Notes: generated by a model from the letters alone, not told the origin. A stretch of DNA of 6,217 nucleotides from Chitinophagales bacterium (GCA_020629335.1 JAHDDN010000328.1:1-6217); one strand, 5' to 3'. Numbered from the stretch's first letter, positions 1 through 5,689 are shown. A program made the numbers and translations.

Positions 1-38
1 GCGGTTCCATTGTAAGAGATTTCGAGGAAGTAGCGCAT
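1..38 (-). CDS. truA: tRNA pseudouridine synthase A, N-terminal fragment cut by the window edge
   Basis: Reading leftward from an ATG at 38-36, the 12 complete codons and the first two bases of a 13th give MRYFLEISYNGT(A). This closely matches how TruA starts in Bacteroidota (a strand rich in Tyr/Phe, then YNGT before the conserved YHGWQ block). TruA isomerises uridine to pseudouridine at positions 38-40 of the tRNA anticodon arm in the cytoplasm. The catalytic aspartate lies beyond the edge and cannot be seen. The gene is on the same strand as the sulfatase but is separated from it by about 180 bases of hairpin repeats, so co-transcription is doubtful. The call rests on 12 residues and family memory only. 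A plus-strand frame also stays open over these bases (3-47) but has no recognisable match. Confidence 0.65.
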   Translation of the reverse strand, partial: MRYFLEISYNGT

Positions 39-65
39 AAGTTTTGAATTGGCTTAGGGGTGGTA

Positions 66-94
66 GTAGGGACGTTGCAGTGCAACGTCCGTAC
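66..94. repeat. Perfect short hairpin, copy 1 of the GTAGGGACGT...ACGTCCGTAC unit
   Basis: GGACGTTGCA at 70-79 is the exact reverse complement of 81-90, around a single central G at 80. The flanks GTA (66-68) and TAC (92-94) extend the pairing, with one mismatch (69/91). The trailing CGGG (94-97) is shared with the copy at 151-179. It lies between truA and the sulfatase. Palindromes starting GTAGGG are known as dispersed, MITE-like or REP-like units in many bacterial genomes. Function here is unknown; it could act as an mRNA 3' end structure, since it lacks the T-run of an intrinsic terminator. Confidence 0.85.
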
Positions 95-144
95 GGGTGG
101 CATCAGAGAAGTCCCTTAGGTAGAACCTGGCTTTAGCAGACAAG

Positions 145-195
145 CAGCTAGTAGGGACGTAGCACTGCTACGTCCGTACGGGAGCCGAATAGCTG
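145..195. repeat. Perfect short hairpin with outer stem, copy 2 of the GTAGGGACGT...ACGTCCGTAC unit
   Basis: The inner stem GGACGTAGCA (155-164) pairs exactly with 166-175 around C165. GTA (151-153) and TAC (177-179) extend it past one mismatch. An outer stem CAGCTA (145-150) with TAGCTG (190-195) encloses it, leaving a 10-base bulge (180-189) on one side. Compared with the copy at 66-94, one base pair is flipped (T:A to A:T) and the central base is changed (G to C), so the stem stays fully paired. The right part overlaps repeat copy A (185-219). Confidence 0.85.
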
Positions 196-219
196 AGTAA
201 GAACGGACAGCCCGCCCCC
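185..219 (-). repeat. Interspersed repeat copy A, directly behind the sulfatase stop
   Basis: Read on the minus strand, bases 219 to 185 carry the core GGGCTGTCCGTTC followed by AGCTAT. They align without gaps to copies B (1778-1812) and C (6175-6209). The core starts three bases after the sulfatase stop codon, so any sulfatase transcript would include it in its 3' untranslated end. The hairpin at 145-195 follows in the same orientation. Similar GGGCTRTCCGC-containing intergenic repeats are, from memory, common in Bacteroidota genomes; no function is established here. Confidence 0.7.
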
Positions 220-221
220 AT

Positions 222-1733
222 TTACTTTTGACTAATTAATTCGTGTCTTTTTTTCCATGTTTGAATGGAATCTACGAGTAATTTATTGAATTTAATCCTT
301 GTATGTTTGTAGGTTTTATCTTCGGCTACATTGACCATTTCATTTGGATCTTTTTTCAAATCGTATAATTCGAACAAGGTGTATTTTCCGCTTTCATTCA
401 CCCATTTTACATAACGATAATCGGGCGTTCGGATGGCATAGCCCATATAGAGATTTCTCTGCAATTGGCTAAAGGCAATATCTTGATAATCGCTTGGTTT
501 CTCTTTGTTCATCAAGAGCGGTTTTAGGCTTTCACCTTGTATATAATTTGGTGCTTCGATATTCGCTAAATCACATAGAGTTGGATATAGGTCTATGAGT
601 TCTACAATTTCATTTCGTTGAGTGCCTTTTTGTTTTATATCTGGAGAACTGATAATTAAAGGGGTGCGAGTATCTACTTCAAAGTTGGATTTTTTACACC
701 ATTCGCCATACTCTCCTAGTTTCCATCCATGATCACCGCAAAGCACTACGATCGTATTTTTGTCTAGGCCTAATCTTTTCAATTCTGCCATTACTTTTCC
801 GATTTGTGCATCTACGAAGCTGACACAGGCGTAATAGCCATGGATGATTTCTTTTCCTTTAGCTTCATTTAGCGGCAAATTAATACCTGAGAAACGTTCT
901 AATTCTTTGGAACCGTTAAGTGACTTAGTAAAGATACCAGTAGGCTTTTTATTGCTAGGCAATTTTATTTTACTTCTATCATAGAGATCCCAATATTTTT
1001 GGGGAGCTGCTAATGGTAAGTGTGGTTTCTCAAATCCTAAGGCTAAAAAAAAAGCTTGATCTTGATGCTCGTTCAAAAACTCAATCGCCTTATTAGCAAA
1101 TTGCCCGTCTCGATATACGCTATCTGCAAGTTCAGATACCTCTGTAGCTGGCCCCAACTTATTATCCTCTGATCTTACTTGATTGGTTTCTAAGACATAT
1201 CCTCTTGCATTCAAATCTCGGCTACCAAACCAGGAGCCCTCACTCCAAGATTGCGCATCATTCATTTTAAAGGAATGAAAAACCTTTCCGATGCTTTTAG
1301 TTGCGTAATTATTTTCTTTAAATGCCTCTGGTAGGGTCAATAAATTCGGCATCGTTTTTCTAAAGTTATGCTTATTTCGAAAAACCCTCGTTACAGCTGG
1401 TCTCAAACCAGTTAATAAGCTAGCCCTTGATGGGCCACATACAGACCATTGAGCATAAGCTTTATTGAATAGCATTCCATTTTGCGCTAACTGATCTATA
1501 TTAGGCGAATGTATATGAGAGGCACCATAACAGTTTAATTCTGGTCTCAAATCATCTACATAAATAAACAAAACGTTCTTTTGTTTATTCGTGACTTTTT
1601 TCTTTCTCTTAGACTTTTTCTCTGACTTTTTCCCCTTAGCATTTACTAGCTTATTAGGTTCACTCTGACAAGCTAGCATAAAAATCATCAAAAGAAAAAC
1701 ACTAAAGCAAACTACATAATTATTAATTCTCAT
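222..1733 (-). CDS. Exported lipoprotein sulfatase, iduronate-2-sulfatase-like
   Basis: The 503-residue protein hydrolyses sulfate esters, probably on a sulfated polysaccharide, in the periplasm or at the outer surface. Its N-terminus has a hydrophobic signal ending MLAC, so Cys22 is the likely lipidated residue; the lipobox is slightly atypical. A very basic linker (33-52, 12 of 20 Lys/Arg) precedes the alkaline-phosphatase-like sulfatase fold. Visible active-site parts are the metal-binding Asp60-Asp61, the formylglycine motif C99-G-P-S-R103, GKVFH at 149-153, KPH ending at His238, Asp334-His335 in GDHGW, and Lys347 in GEWCKK. These match the set in human iduronate-2-sulfatase. Cys99 needs oxidation by a maturation enzyme not in this window. 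I chose the ATG at 1733 because a signal peptide follows at once. An in-frame ATG at 1772 would add 13 residues, and it lies at the edge of repeat copy B. The exact substrate cannot be told; no SusCD pair is adjacent. Confidence 0.93.
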   Translation of the reverse strand: MRINNYVVCFSVFLLMIFMLACQSEPNKLVNAKGKKSEKKSKRKKKVTNKQKNVLFIYVDDLRPELNCYGASHIHSPNIDQLAQNGMLFNKAYAQWSVCGPSRASLLTGLRPAVTRVFRNKHNFRKTMPNLLTLPEAFKENNYATKSIGKVFHSFKMNDAQSWSEGSWFGSRDLNARGYVLETNQVRSEDNKLGPATEVSELADSVYRDGQFANKAIEFLNEHQDQAFFLALGFEKPHLPLAAPQKYWDLYDRSKIKLPSNKKPTGIFTKSLNGSKELERFSGINLPLNEAKGKEIIHGYYACVSFVDAQIGKVMAELKRLGLDKNTIVVLCGDHGWKLGEYGEWCKKSNFEVDTRTPLIISSPDIKQKGTQRNEIVELIDLYPTLCDLANIEAPNYIQGESLKPLLMNKEKPSDYQDIAFSQLQRNLYMGYAIRTPDYRYVKWVNESGKYTLFELYDLKKDPNEMVNVAEDKTYKHTRIKFNKLLVDSIQTWKKRHELISQK

Positions 1734-1777
1734 GGAACACTTATTCTTAAATCGTATTGTTTTGGGGCGCATCCCTT

Positions 1778-1914
1778 CGGGTCAGGCTATCCGCTCTCAT
1801 GTAGCTATGCTGCTCCTACTCTGCTAAGTGCTGTTTGTCTCTTTATGGAGCCTGCACAGCACTAAGCGCCGTAAGTCGCAGCATGACGCTACATACCGCT
1901 TCTATCCTTTGCGC
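1778..1914 (+). repeat. Interspersed repeat copy B with a long imperfect hairpin
   Basis: Bases 1779-1820 match 6176-6217 at 33 of 42 positions, sharing GGGTC, GGCT, TCCGCT, ATGT, GCTATG and TCCTACT. A long hairpin follows: ATGTAGC (1799-1805) pairs with 1888-1894, ATGCTGC (1807-1813) with 1878-1884, and GCTAAGTGCTGT (1823-1834) with 1856-1867 at 11 of 12 positions. The tail CCGCTTCTATCCTTTGCGC (1897-1914) echoes the core's TATCCGC. The element fills the sulfatase side of the divergent intergenic region, so a sulfatase promoter upstream of it would transcribe the hairpin into the leader. A short CCC-TTC-GGG hairpin (1773-1781) marks its left end. Confidence 0.8.
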
Positions 1915-2027
1915 AATAAAGCTAAAAACAAGCACTTTATACAATGCCTAATTTTAGTCATAGTAACTTTACTTTATTAACTAATCACTTGACTGTAAAG
2001 ATTTTATTACCTTTGAGCACAAAGTTA

Positions 2028-2046
2028 AAAATTTACAGTAAATTTT
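2028..2046. repeat. 19-bp AT-rich perfect dyad, possible operator
   Basis: AAAATTTAC (2028-2036) and GTAAATTTT (2038-2046) are exact reverse complements around A2037. The dyad is 45 bases ahead of the glycosyltransferase start, in the region between divergent genes, and overlaps the possible -33 element of that gene. This position suits a repressor or activator site. AT-rich DNA produces some such dyads by chance, and no regulator gene is in view. The rest of 1915-2090 is AT-rich with nothing else recognisable. Confidence 0.35.
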
Positions 2047-2078
2047 GACCTTAAAATTATTAATAAATTGTAATTTAC
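2044..2078 (+). promoter_or_regulatory. Weak candidate Bacteroidota-type promoter for the glycosyltransferase pair
   Basis: TTTG at 2044-2047 fits the -33 element of Bacteroidota housekeeping promoters, and TAATTTAC at 2071-2078 is a partial match (TAnnTT kept, TG lost) to the -7 consensus TAnnTTTG. The 23-base spacing is at the long end of the allowed range. The -7 box ends 12 bases ahead of the ATG at 2091, leaving a very short leader with no Shine-Dalgarno sequence, as is usual in this phylum. Confidence 0.22.
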
Positions 2079-2090
2079 TAACGCATATCT

Positions 2091-2816
2091 ATGTCCCTTA
2101 TTAAAAAATTGTCCATTATTATACCTGCTTATAATGAGGAGAAAACGATACATTTCATACTGGATAAAGTAAAAGCAGTCCAACTGCTCAATAATATTGA
2201 GAAAGAATTGATCATCGTAAATGATTGCTCAAAAGATGACACAGAGGGAGCCATTCAGCGATATATAGCAGCTAATCAAGATCTCAATATTCAATATCGC
2301 AAACATGAGGTAAATAAAGGTAAAGGCGCAGCTCTACATACTGGTATTCGAGAAGCAAGTGGTGAGTATCTGATCATTCAAGATGCTGATCTCGAGTACG
2401 ATCCAGAGGAGTATAACGTCCTATTAAAACCTGTTTTGGATGGCTTTGCAGATGTGGTTTATGGATCTCGCTTTTTAGGAGGTAATCCTCATAGAATTCT
2501 TTTCTTCTGGCACTCTATTGGCAATCAATTGCTGACTTTCCTATCTAATATGTTTACGAATCTAAACTTAACAGATATGGAAACTTGCTATAAACTTTTC
2601 AATACCAAAATGGTACAAAGTCTTACGCTCAAAGAAAACCGCTTTGGTTTTGAGCCTGAAGTTACAGCTAAGATGTCCAGAATTCCCAAAATAAGAATTT
2701 ATGAAGTAGGGATTTCTTACTATGGCAGGACATTTGAAGAAGGAAAGAAAATAGGTTGGAGAGATGGTTTTAGAGCCATCTATTGTATTGTCAAATATAA
2801 TATTTTTTCAAAATGA
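2091..2816 (+). CDS. GT2 family glycosyltransferase, DPM1/polyprenyl-phosphate sugar synthase type
   Basis: The 241-residue cytoplasmic enzyme has the GT-A fold of family 2. PAYNEE (12-17) begins the nucleotide-sugar binding strand, ND (44-45) contacts the nucleotide, and NKGKGAAL (75-82) is followed by the metal-binding DAD (98-100). GSRF (125-128), D162-x-E-T-CYK and FGFEPE (185-190) are typical of dolichyl-phosphate-mannose-synthase-like members. These usually move a hexose from GDP- or UDP-sugar onto a polyprenyl phosphate. There are no C-terminal membrane helices, unlike GtrB/DPM relatives with anchors, so it probably works at the membrane surface or with a membrane partner. Its stop overlaps the start of the methyltransferase by four bases (ATGA), indicating translational coupling and a shared pathway. 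Donor sugar and acceptor cannot be read from the sequence. Confidence 0.92.
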   Translation: MSLIKKLSIIIPAYNEEKTIHFILDKVKAVQLLNNIEKELIIVNDCSKDDTEGAIQRYIAANQDLNIQYRKHEVNKGKGAALHTGIREASGEYLIIQDADLEYDPEEYNVLLKPVLDGFADVVYGSRFLGGNPHRILFFWHSIGNQLLTFLSNMFTNLNLTDMETCYKLFNTKMVQSLTLKENRFGFEPEVTAKMSRIPKIRIYEVGISYYGRTFEEGKKIGWRDGFRAIYCIVKYNIFSK

Positions 2817-3550
2817 GTGAATTTACGTTTAAAGAAATAGATACCGAAGGACATGACACCTTGGATGCGGTGGCCATAGCCGACAAATTCAATAATTGGA
2901 TGTACCAAACCATTCTTCCTTTTTGCAAAGGTAATATACTCGAAATAGGAAGTGGAATTGGCAATATTTCTAATTTTTTCTTAGAAGATGGTGCACAAAT
3001 CACCCTCAGTGATATACGTGACAACTATTGCGAAAAGCTACAAGATTCTTTTGGTCATTATCCTAATCTCCAAGGAATTCTTAATATGGATCTAACTGAC
3101 CCAGATTTCGATAACAAACATGCAGACTGCCTTGGCCAATTTGATACTGTCTTTGCCCTCAATGTAGTGGAGCATATCAAAGATGATCGACTGGCTCTAA
3201 AAAACTGTAAAAAATTATTGCGAAGAGGTGGCCATGTTATCATCTTAGTACCTGCCTACCAATGGCTCTACAATAAGTTTGATAAAGAGCTAGAGCACTA
3301 CCGAAGATATACTAAAGATGGACTTACAAGATTAATTGCCGACTCTCAGTTACTCATCAAACATTCTCAGTACTTCAATGTGGCTGGTATGGCTGGATGG
3401 TTTGTATCGGGTAGAATTCTAAAAAAGAAAACTATACCTAAAAATCAAATGAGTTTATATAATAAGCTTGTCCCTATCTTTAAAGTAGTAGATAAAACCC
3501 TACTCAACAAAATTGGCTTATCAGTCATAGCAGTTGGAAAATCAGAATAA
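2813..3550 (+). CDS. Class I SAM-dependent methyltransferase coupled to the glycosyltransferase
   Basis: The 245-residue protein has a Rossmann-type SAM-binding core. Motif I is LEIGSGIG (43-50), the acidic end of strand 2 is Asp67, NVVEHI (117-122) is motif II/III, and LVPAY (145-149) comes after the LLRRGGH turn. The HYRRYTKDGL block (162-171) is characteristic of methyltransferases found beside, or fused to, DPM1-like GT2 enzymes. The C-terminal third (about 188-235) is moderately hydrophobic and may contact a lipid-linked substrate; no clear membrane helix is seen. The ATG overlaps the GT2 stop, so the two are expressed together. The likely role is methylating a sugar or lipid-linked intermediate made by the same pathway (inference); the methyl acceptor is unknown. 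Confidence 0.9.
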   Translation: MSEFTFKEIDTEGHDTLDAVAIADKFNNWMYQTILPFCKGNILEIGSGIGNISNFFLEDGAQITLSDIRDNYCEKLQDSFGHYPNLQGILNMDLTDPDFDNKHADCLGQFDTVFALNVVEHIKDDRLALKNCKKLLRRGGHVIILVPAYQWLYNKFDKELEHYRRYTKDGLTRLIADSQLLIKHSQYFNVAGMAGWFVSGRILKKKTIPKNQMSLYNKLVPIFKVVDKTLLNKIGLSVIAVGKSE

Positions 3551-3607
3551 ATGAATCAAGCCTCTATAAAAATATGGGGGAGCGCTATCGTTCAAAGGCT
3601 TCACTAA
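3551..3607 (+). pseudogene. Possible truncated third gene of the GT2-methyltransferase operon (18 codons)
   Basis: An ATG abuts the methyltransferase stop (TAAATG) and opens MNQASIKIWGSAIVQRLH, then stops at 3605-3607. Such head-to-tail spacing is typical of a following operon gene, and the peptide reads like the N-terminus of a membrane protein that ends too early. The stop overlaps the antisense stop of the TIR-TPR gene (3604-3606). It may be the stump of a gene lost by rearrangement, a tiny real peptide, or chance. No intrinsic terminator is visible between the two convergent genes. Confidence 0.25.
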
Positions 3608-4968
3608 CCTCCTCCCAAAGCCTTGGGGCCCAAACGCTTGAAAACTCTTCGGAAGAGATAGATAAAGAAAGTCAAAGCAGCAATGACTAGTACCGCTAAT
3701 ACCCAGCGCCAATAATATTTAAGCAGCAGATAAAATGGATAAATAGTCAAAAACACAAAAACATAATTCAAAACGACTACACGCCAGAAGTAATTGAAGA
3801 CATTCTTCTTAAAAGCTTTGGCCTGTTCCTCCAACTTTTCTTTCTCCAACTTAGCAATCTCAATCTCATTAGCCAAAGTTGGCGGCATATAAGCTGGATC
3901 ATAAGCTCTTATCTCATTAATGAACCGATTCCGATACTTTACAGCATCAAAACCTTCGTATACATTTTTGTATCCTCCAGCCGAACGCTCCACTATCCAC
4001 TTGCGAAAAACACTCAATTCCTCAATAATCTTATGAAGAAAATAAGGGTGCTTATACAATTGATAACAAGCATACCAACTCATCAGGTAGTTGATCACCT
4101 TATGGCGATGCTCATCCGTACTTTTTTCATCTTTTATTTTTTCATAGCGATTCCAAATGCTATAATATAAATCCATCGCCAATCGCAAAGTAATTCCACT
4201 ATAAGTCTTGGAGTGCATTTCTGACTCATTAGATACATCCATACAATCAATCAAACTCTTAGCTCTTTCATTGATCAACTCATCCCTCGACTTCATAAAG
4301 TACATACAAATTCCCTTATACTCCCAAGCATAAGGTTCTCTTGCAGATAAGCTGATTGCTTGATCACACAAAGCCATAGCTTCCTCATACTCCCTCAAAC
4401 GAATCTTAGTAATAGCTAAAAACATCAAATCCTGATATTCTTTCTTTAGCTCTATCAAGTTAGTTAAAGTCTTATAGGGAAAATCTTGTATCGTCTGATT
4501 TCTGGTAAATAAATGCAAGGGATGTTTATCATTTAACTCTTTATCTCGAAAATCTTGAACGGGCTTTAGTACATCCTCGCCCTTAAATATCTCCTTGATC
4601 AAATAATCATAATCTTCAGGCCTTGGCTGCCCATCCCTAAAATCAATGCAATTAAAATTATTAAAATCCTTTGCTCCTGGCAACAAAATAAAAATCAATT
4701 TAAATGGCGCATTAGGCCGCATAATAATATCCCATAAGTAATCATCCTGCCAAGCCCTCTCATCCGCTCCAATACAAACTAAACAGGCCACACACTCCTT
4801 CAATGTCCGCTCATAGATCATATGCGCATCATGCCCCTTAGCCAAATGCCACGCATCATAAAAAATCGCTAAATTATGTTCATAATACAAACGATTAGCT
4901 AAAGCATCTACATGTGCAATATCCACATGCTCTTTAGAATTATTATAACAGAGAAAAACATCCGTCAT
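3604..4968 (-). CDS. TIR domain - TPR protein with C-terminal membrane hairpin
   Basis: The 454-residue protein starts with a TIR fold (about 1-130): DVFLCYNNSKE (3-13) is box 1, IFYDAWHLAKG (35-45) the BB-loop box, CLVCIG (62-67) and LIFILLPGA (91-99) later strands. TIR domains cleave NAD+ or mediate self-association in immune and toxin systems. The usual catalytic glutamate of WxxxE is not present: W73-QDD-Y77 has Tyr there, with Asp75 and Asp76 beside it. A TPR-like helix pair (about 180-225, REYEEAMALCDQAISL and AWEYKGICMYF) leads into a helical middle. A charged, coiled-coil-like helix (366-387) precedes two membrane segments (about 396-417 and 421-438) and a basic tail, so both ends are probably cytosolic. 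The start follows a terminator-like hairpin closely. No known partner of Thoeris or another named TIR system is in view, so the role in defence, cell death or signalling is open. Confidence 0.85.
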   Translation of the reverse strand: MTDVFLCYNNSKEHVDIAHVDALANRLYYEHNLAIFYDAWHLAKGHDAHMIYERTLKECVACLVCIGADERAWQDDYLWDIIMRPNAPFKLIFILLPGAKDFNNFNCIDFRDGQPRPEDYDYLIKEIFKGEDVLKPVQDFRDKELNDKHPLHLFTRNQTIQDFPYKTLTNLIELKKEYQDLMFLAITKIRLREYEEAMALCDQAISLSAREPYAWEYKGICMYFMKSRDELINERAKSLIDCMDVSNESEMHSKTYSGITLRLAMDLYYSIWNRYEKIKDEKSTDEHRHKVINYLMSWYACYQLYKHPYFLHKIIEELSVFRKWIVERSAGGYKNVYEGFDAVKYRNRFINEIRAYDPAYMPPTLANEIEIAKLEKEKLEEQAKAFKKNVFNYFWRVVVLNYVFVFLTIYPFYLLLKYYWRWVLAVLVIAALTFFIYLFRRVFKRLGPKALGGG

Positions 4969-4983
4969 GTCACGACCATCTAT

Positions 4984-5012
4984 AAAAAAAGTGGGTCCCC
5001 TCTTCCCACTTT
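4984..5012 (-). terminator. Intrinsic terminator behind the lipoprotein gene, just ahead of the TIR-TPR start
   Basis: Read on the minus strand, AAAGTGGG (5012-5005) pairs perfectly with CCCACTTT (4995-4988) across a 9-base loop, and a run of T (4990-4984) follows. This is the classic intrinsic terminator form, although such terminators are less common in Bacteroidota. It lies 58 bases after the lipoprotein stop and ends only 15 bases ahead of the TIR-TPR start codon. It should therefore end the lipoprotein transcript and also lies in any TIR-TPR leader that starts upstream of it. Confidence 0.75.
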
Positions 5013-5070
5013 AAAATTGCGATTAACTCGCTAAATATTTTTTTCAATTTTGTTAATACCAAAGGCAATC

Positions 5071-5661
5071 TTAATTTTCAACTAATATGCCTGGCACAAA
5101 GAATTCATCCTCAATACATTGAATGTTTCCTACCCTAACCAATAAGTTTGCATAGCCGCTCTCTGGCTCAATGAAGTACTTCACCTTGTCATCTCTATAA
5201 TAACAATAAGGCACTTGCTCCGTCTCACTCCAACCCTGAGCATACATATGGTACAGGTCTATCTCATTCTCCTTATCTTCACCAAAAGTCAACTGAGTGC
5301 CTTCCTCAAAACTAACAATCAAACGATCATCACCATGCATCGTACACACACCAGGTGTTCTGGCTGGTATCACGATAAATTCCTGACACTTCCCACTATC
5401 TAAAAGCAAATCTCCCTGATCTGCTTCCATTCGCTCACCAAAATCATACTTCCTTCTCAGCACAATCTGATCCGAATTATAATATTGCAACGCTCCTGGA
5501 TTAATGCCATTAGCCTTGACCTTATCCATTAGCTCCTTAGAGACTCTTCTAAACTCAGTGCCATCAAACCCTTCATCACTGGCAGTACCAGTTGTATATG
5601 GGTCCATGAAATAACAAGACGAAAGCACGAGTAACAGCAAAATGATGGAATACTTTTTCAT
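5071..5661 (-). CDS. Hypothetical lipoprotein, function unknown
   Basis: I do not recognise this 196-residue protein. It has a clear lipoprotein signal: MKKYSI, a leucine-rich core, then the lipobox LSSC with Cys16 as lipidation site, so the mature form is about 181 residues, exported and membrane-anchored. The remainder is acidic, with no membrane helix, and looks mostly beta-rich with hydrophobic strand-like stretches (LIVSFEE, QLTFGED, ANLLVRVG). Four further cysteines (92, 106, 153, 182) could form two disulfides outside the cytoplasm. It is upstream of the TIR-TPR gene on the same strand, 102 bases away, but a terminator lies between. Any functional link is unproven. The ATG at 5661 is chosen because the signal peptide starts at once. 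Confidence 0.8.
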   Translation of the reverse strand: MKKYSIILLLLVLSSCYFMDPYTTGTASDEGFDGTEFRRVSKELMDKVKANGINPGALQYYNSDQIVLRRKYDFGERMEADQGDLLLDSGKCQEFIVIPARTPGVCTMHGDDRLIVSFEEGTQLTFGEDKENEIDLYHMYAQGWSETEQVPYCYYRDDKVKYFIEPESGYANLLVRVGNIQCIEDEFFVPGILVEN

Positions 5662-5681
5662 CGCAAGGACTTTTAAATTTT

Positions 5682-5689
5682 TAAATATA
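5682..5689 (-). promoter_or_regulatory. Candidate -7 box for the lipoprotein gene
   Basis: On the minus strand TATATTTA matches the Bacteroidota -7 consensus TAnnTTTG except for the last base. It lies 20 bases ahead of the lipoprotein start. No good TTTG is seen at the expected -33 distance, so this is a weak call. Confidence 0.25.

Noticed and set aside
3..47. Plus-strand reading frame ending GSIVRDFEEVAHKF
   Set aside because: Looks protein-like, but lies opposite the TruA N-terminus, which matches a known family; the two cannot both easily be real.
66..179. Possible CRISPR array
   Set aside because: Only two units, each palindromic over its whole length, with one 56-base spacer; this is a hairpin repeat, not an array.
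222..1733. Polysaccharide utilisation locus
   Set aside because: Only one sulfatase is present; no SusC/SusD, glycoside hydrolase or regulator is visible, so the locus label is not supported here.
2791..3024. Minus-strand open frame of 77 codons
   Set aside because: It is fully antisense to the start of the methyltransferase, whose SAM-binding motifs are clear; composition shows no protein-like domain.
3058..3243. Minus-strand open frame of 61 codons
   Set aside because: Antisense shadow inside the methyltransferase, with no recognisable feature.
3551..3603. Bidirectional terminator between the convergent genes
   Set aside because: No stem of useful length followed by a T-run was found on either strand.
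5215..5403. Plus-strand open frame of 62 codons
   Set aside because: Antisense shadow of the lipoprotein gene, which has a proper signal peptide and lipobox.
3604..5661. Thoeris or another named TIR defence operon
   Set aside because: The neighbouring gene is an exported lipoprotein, not a ThsA-like or other known effector, and a terminator separates them.
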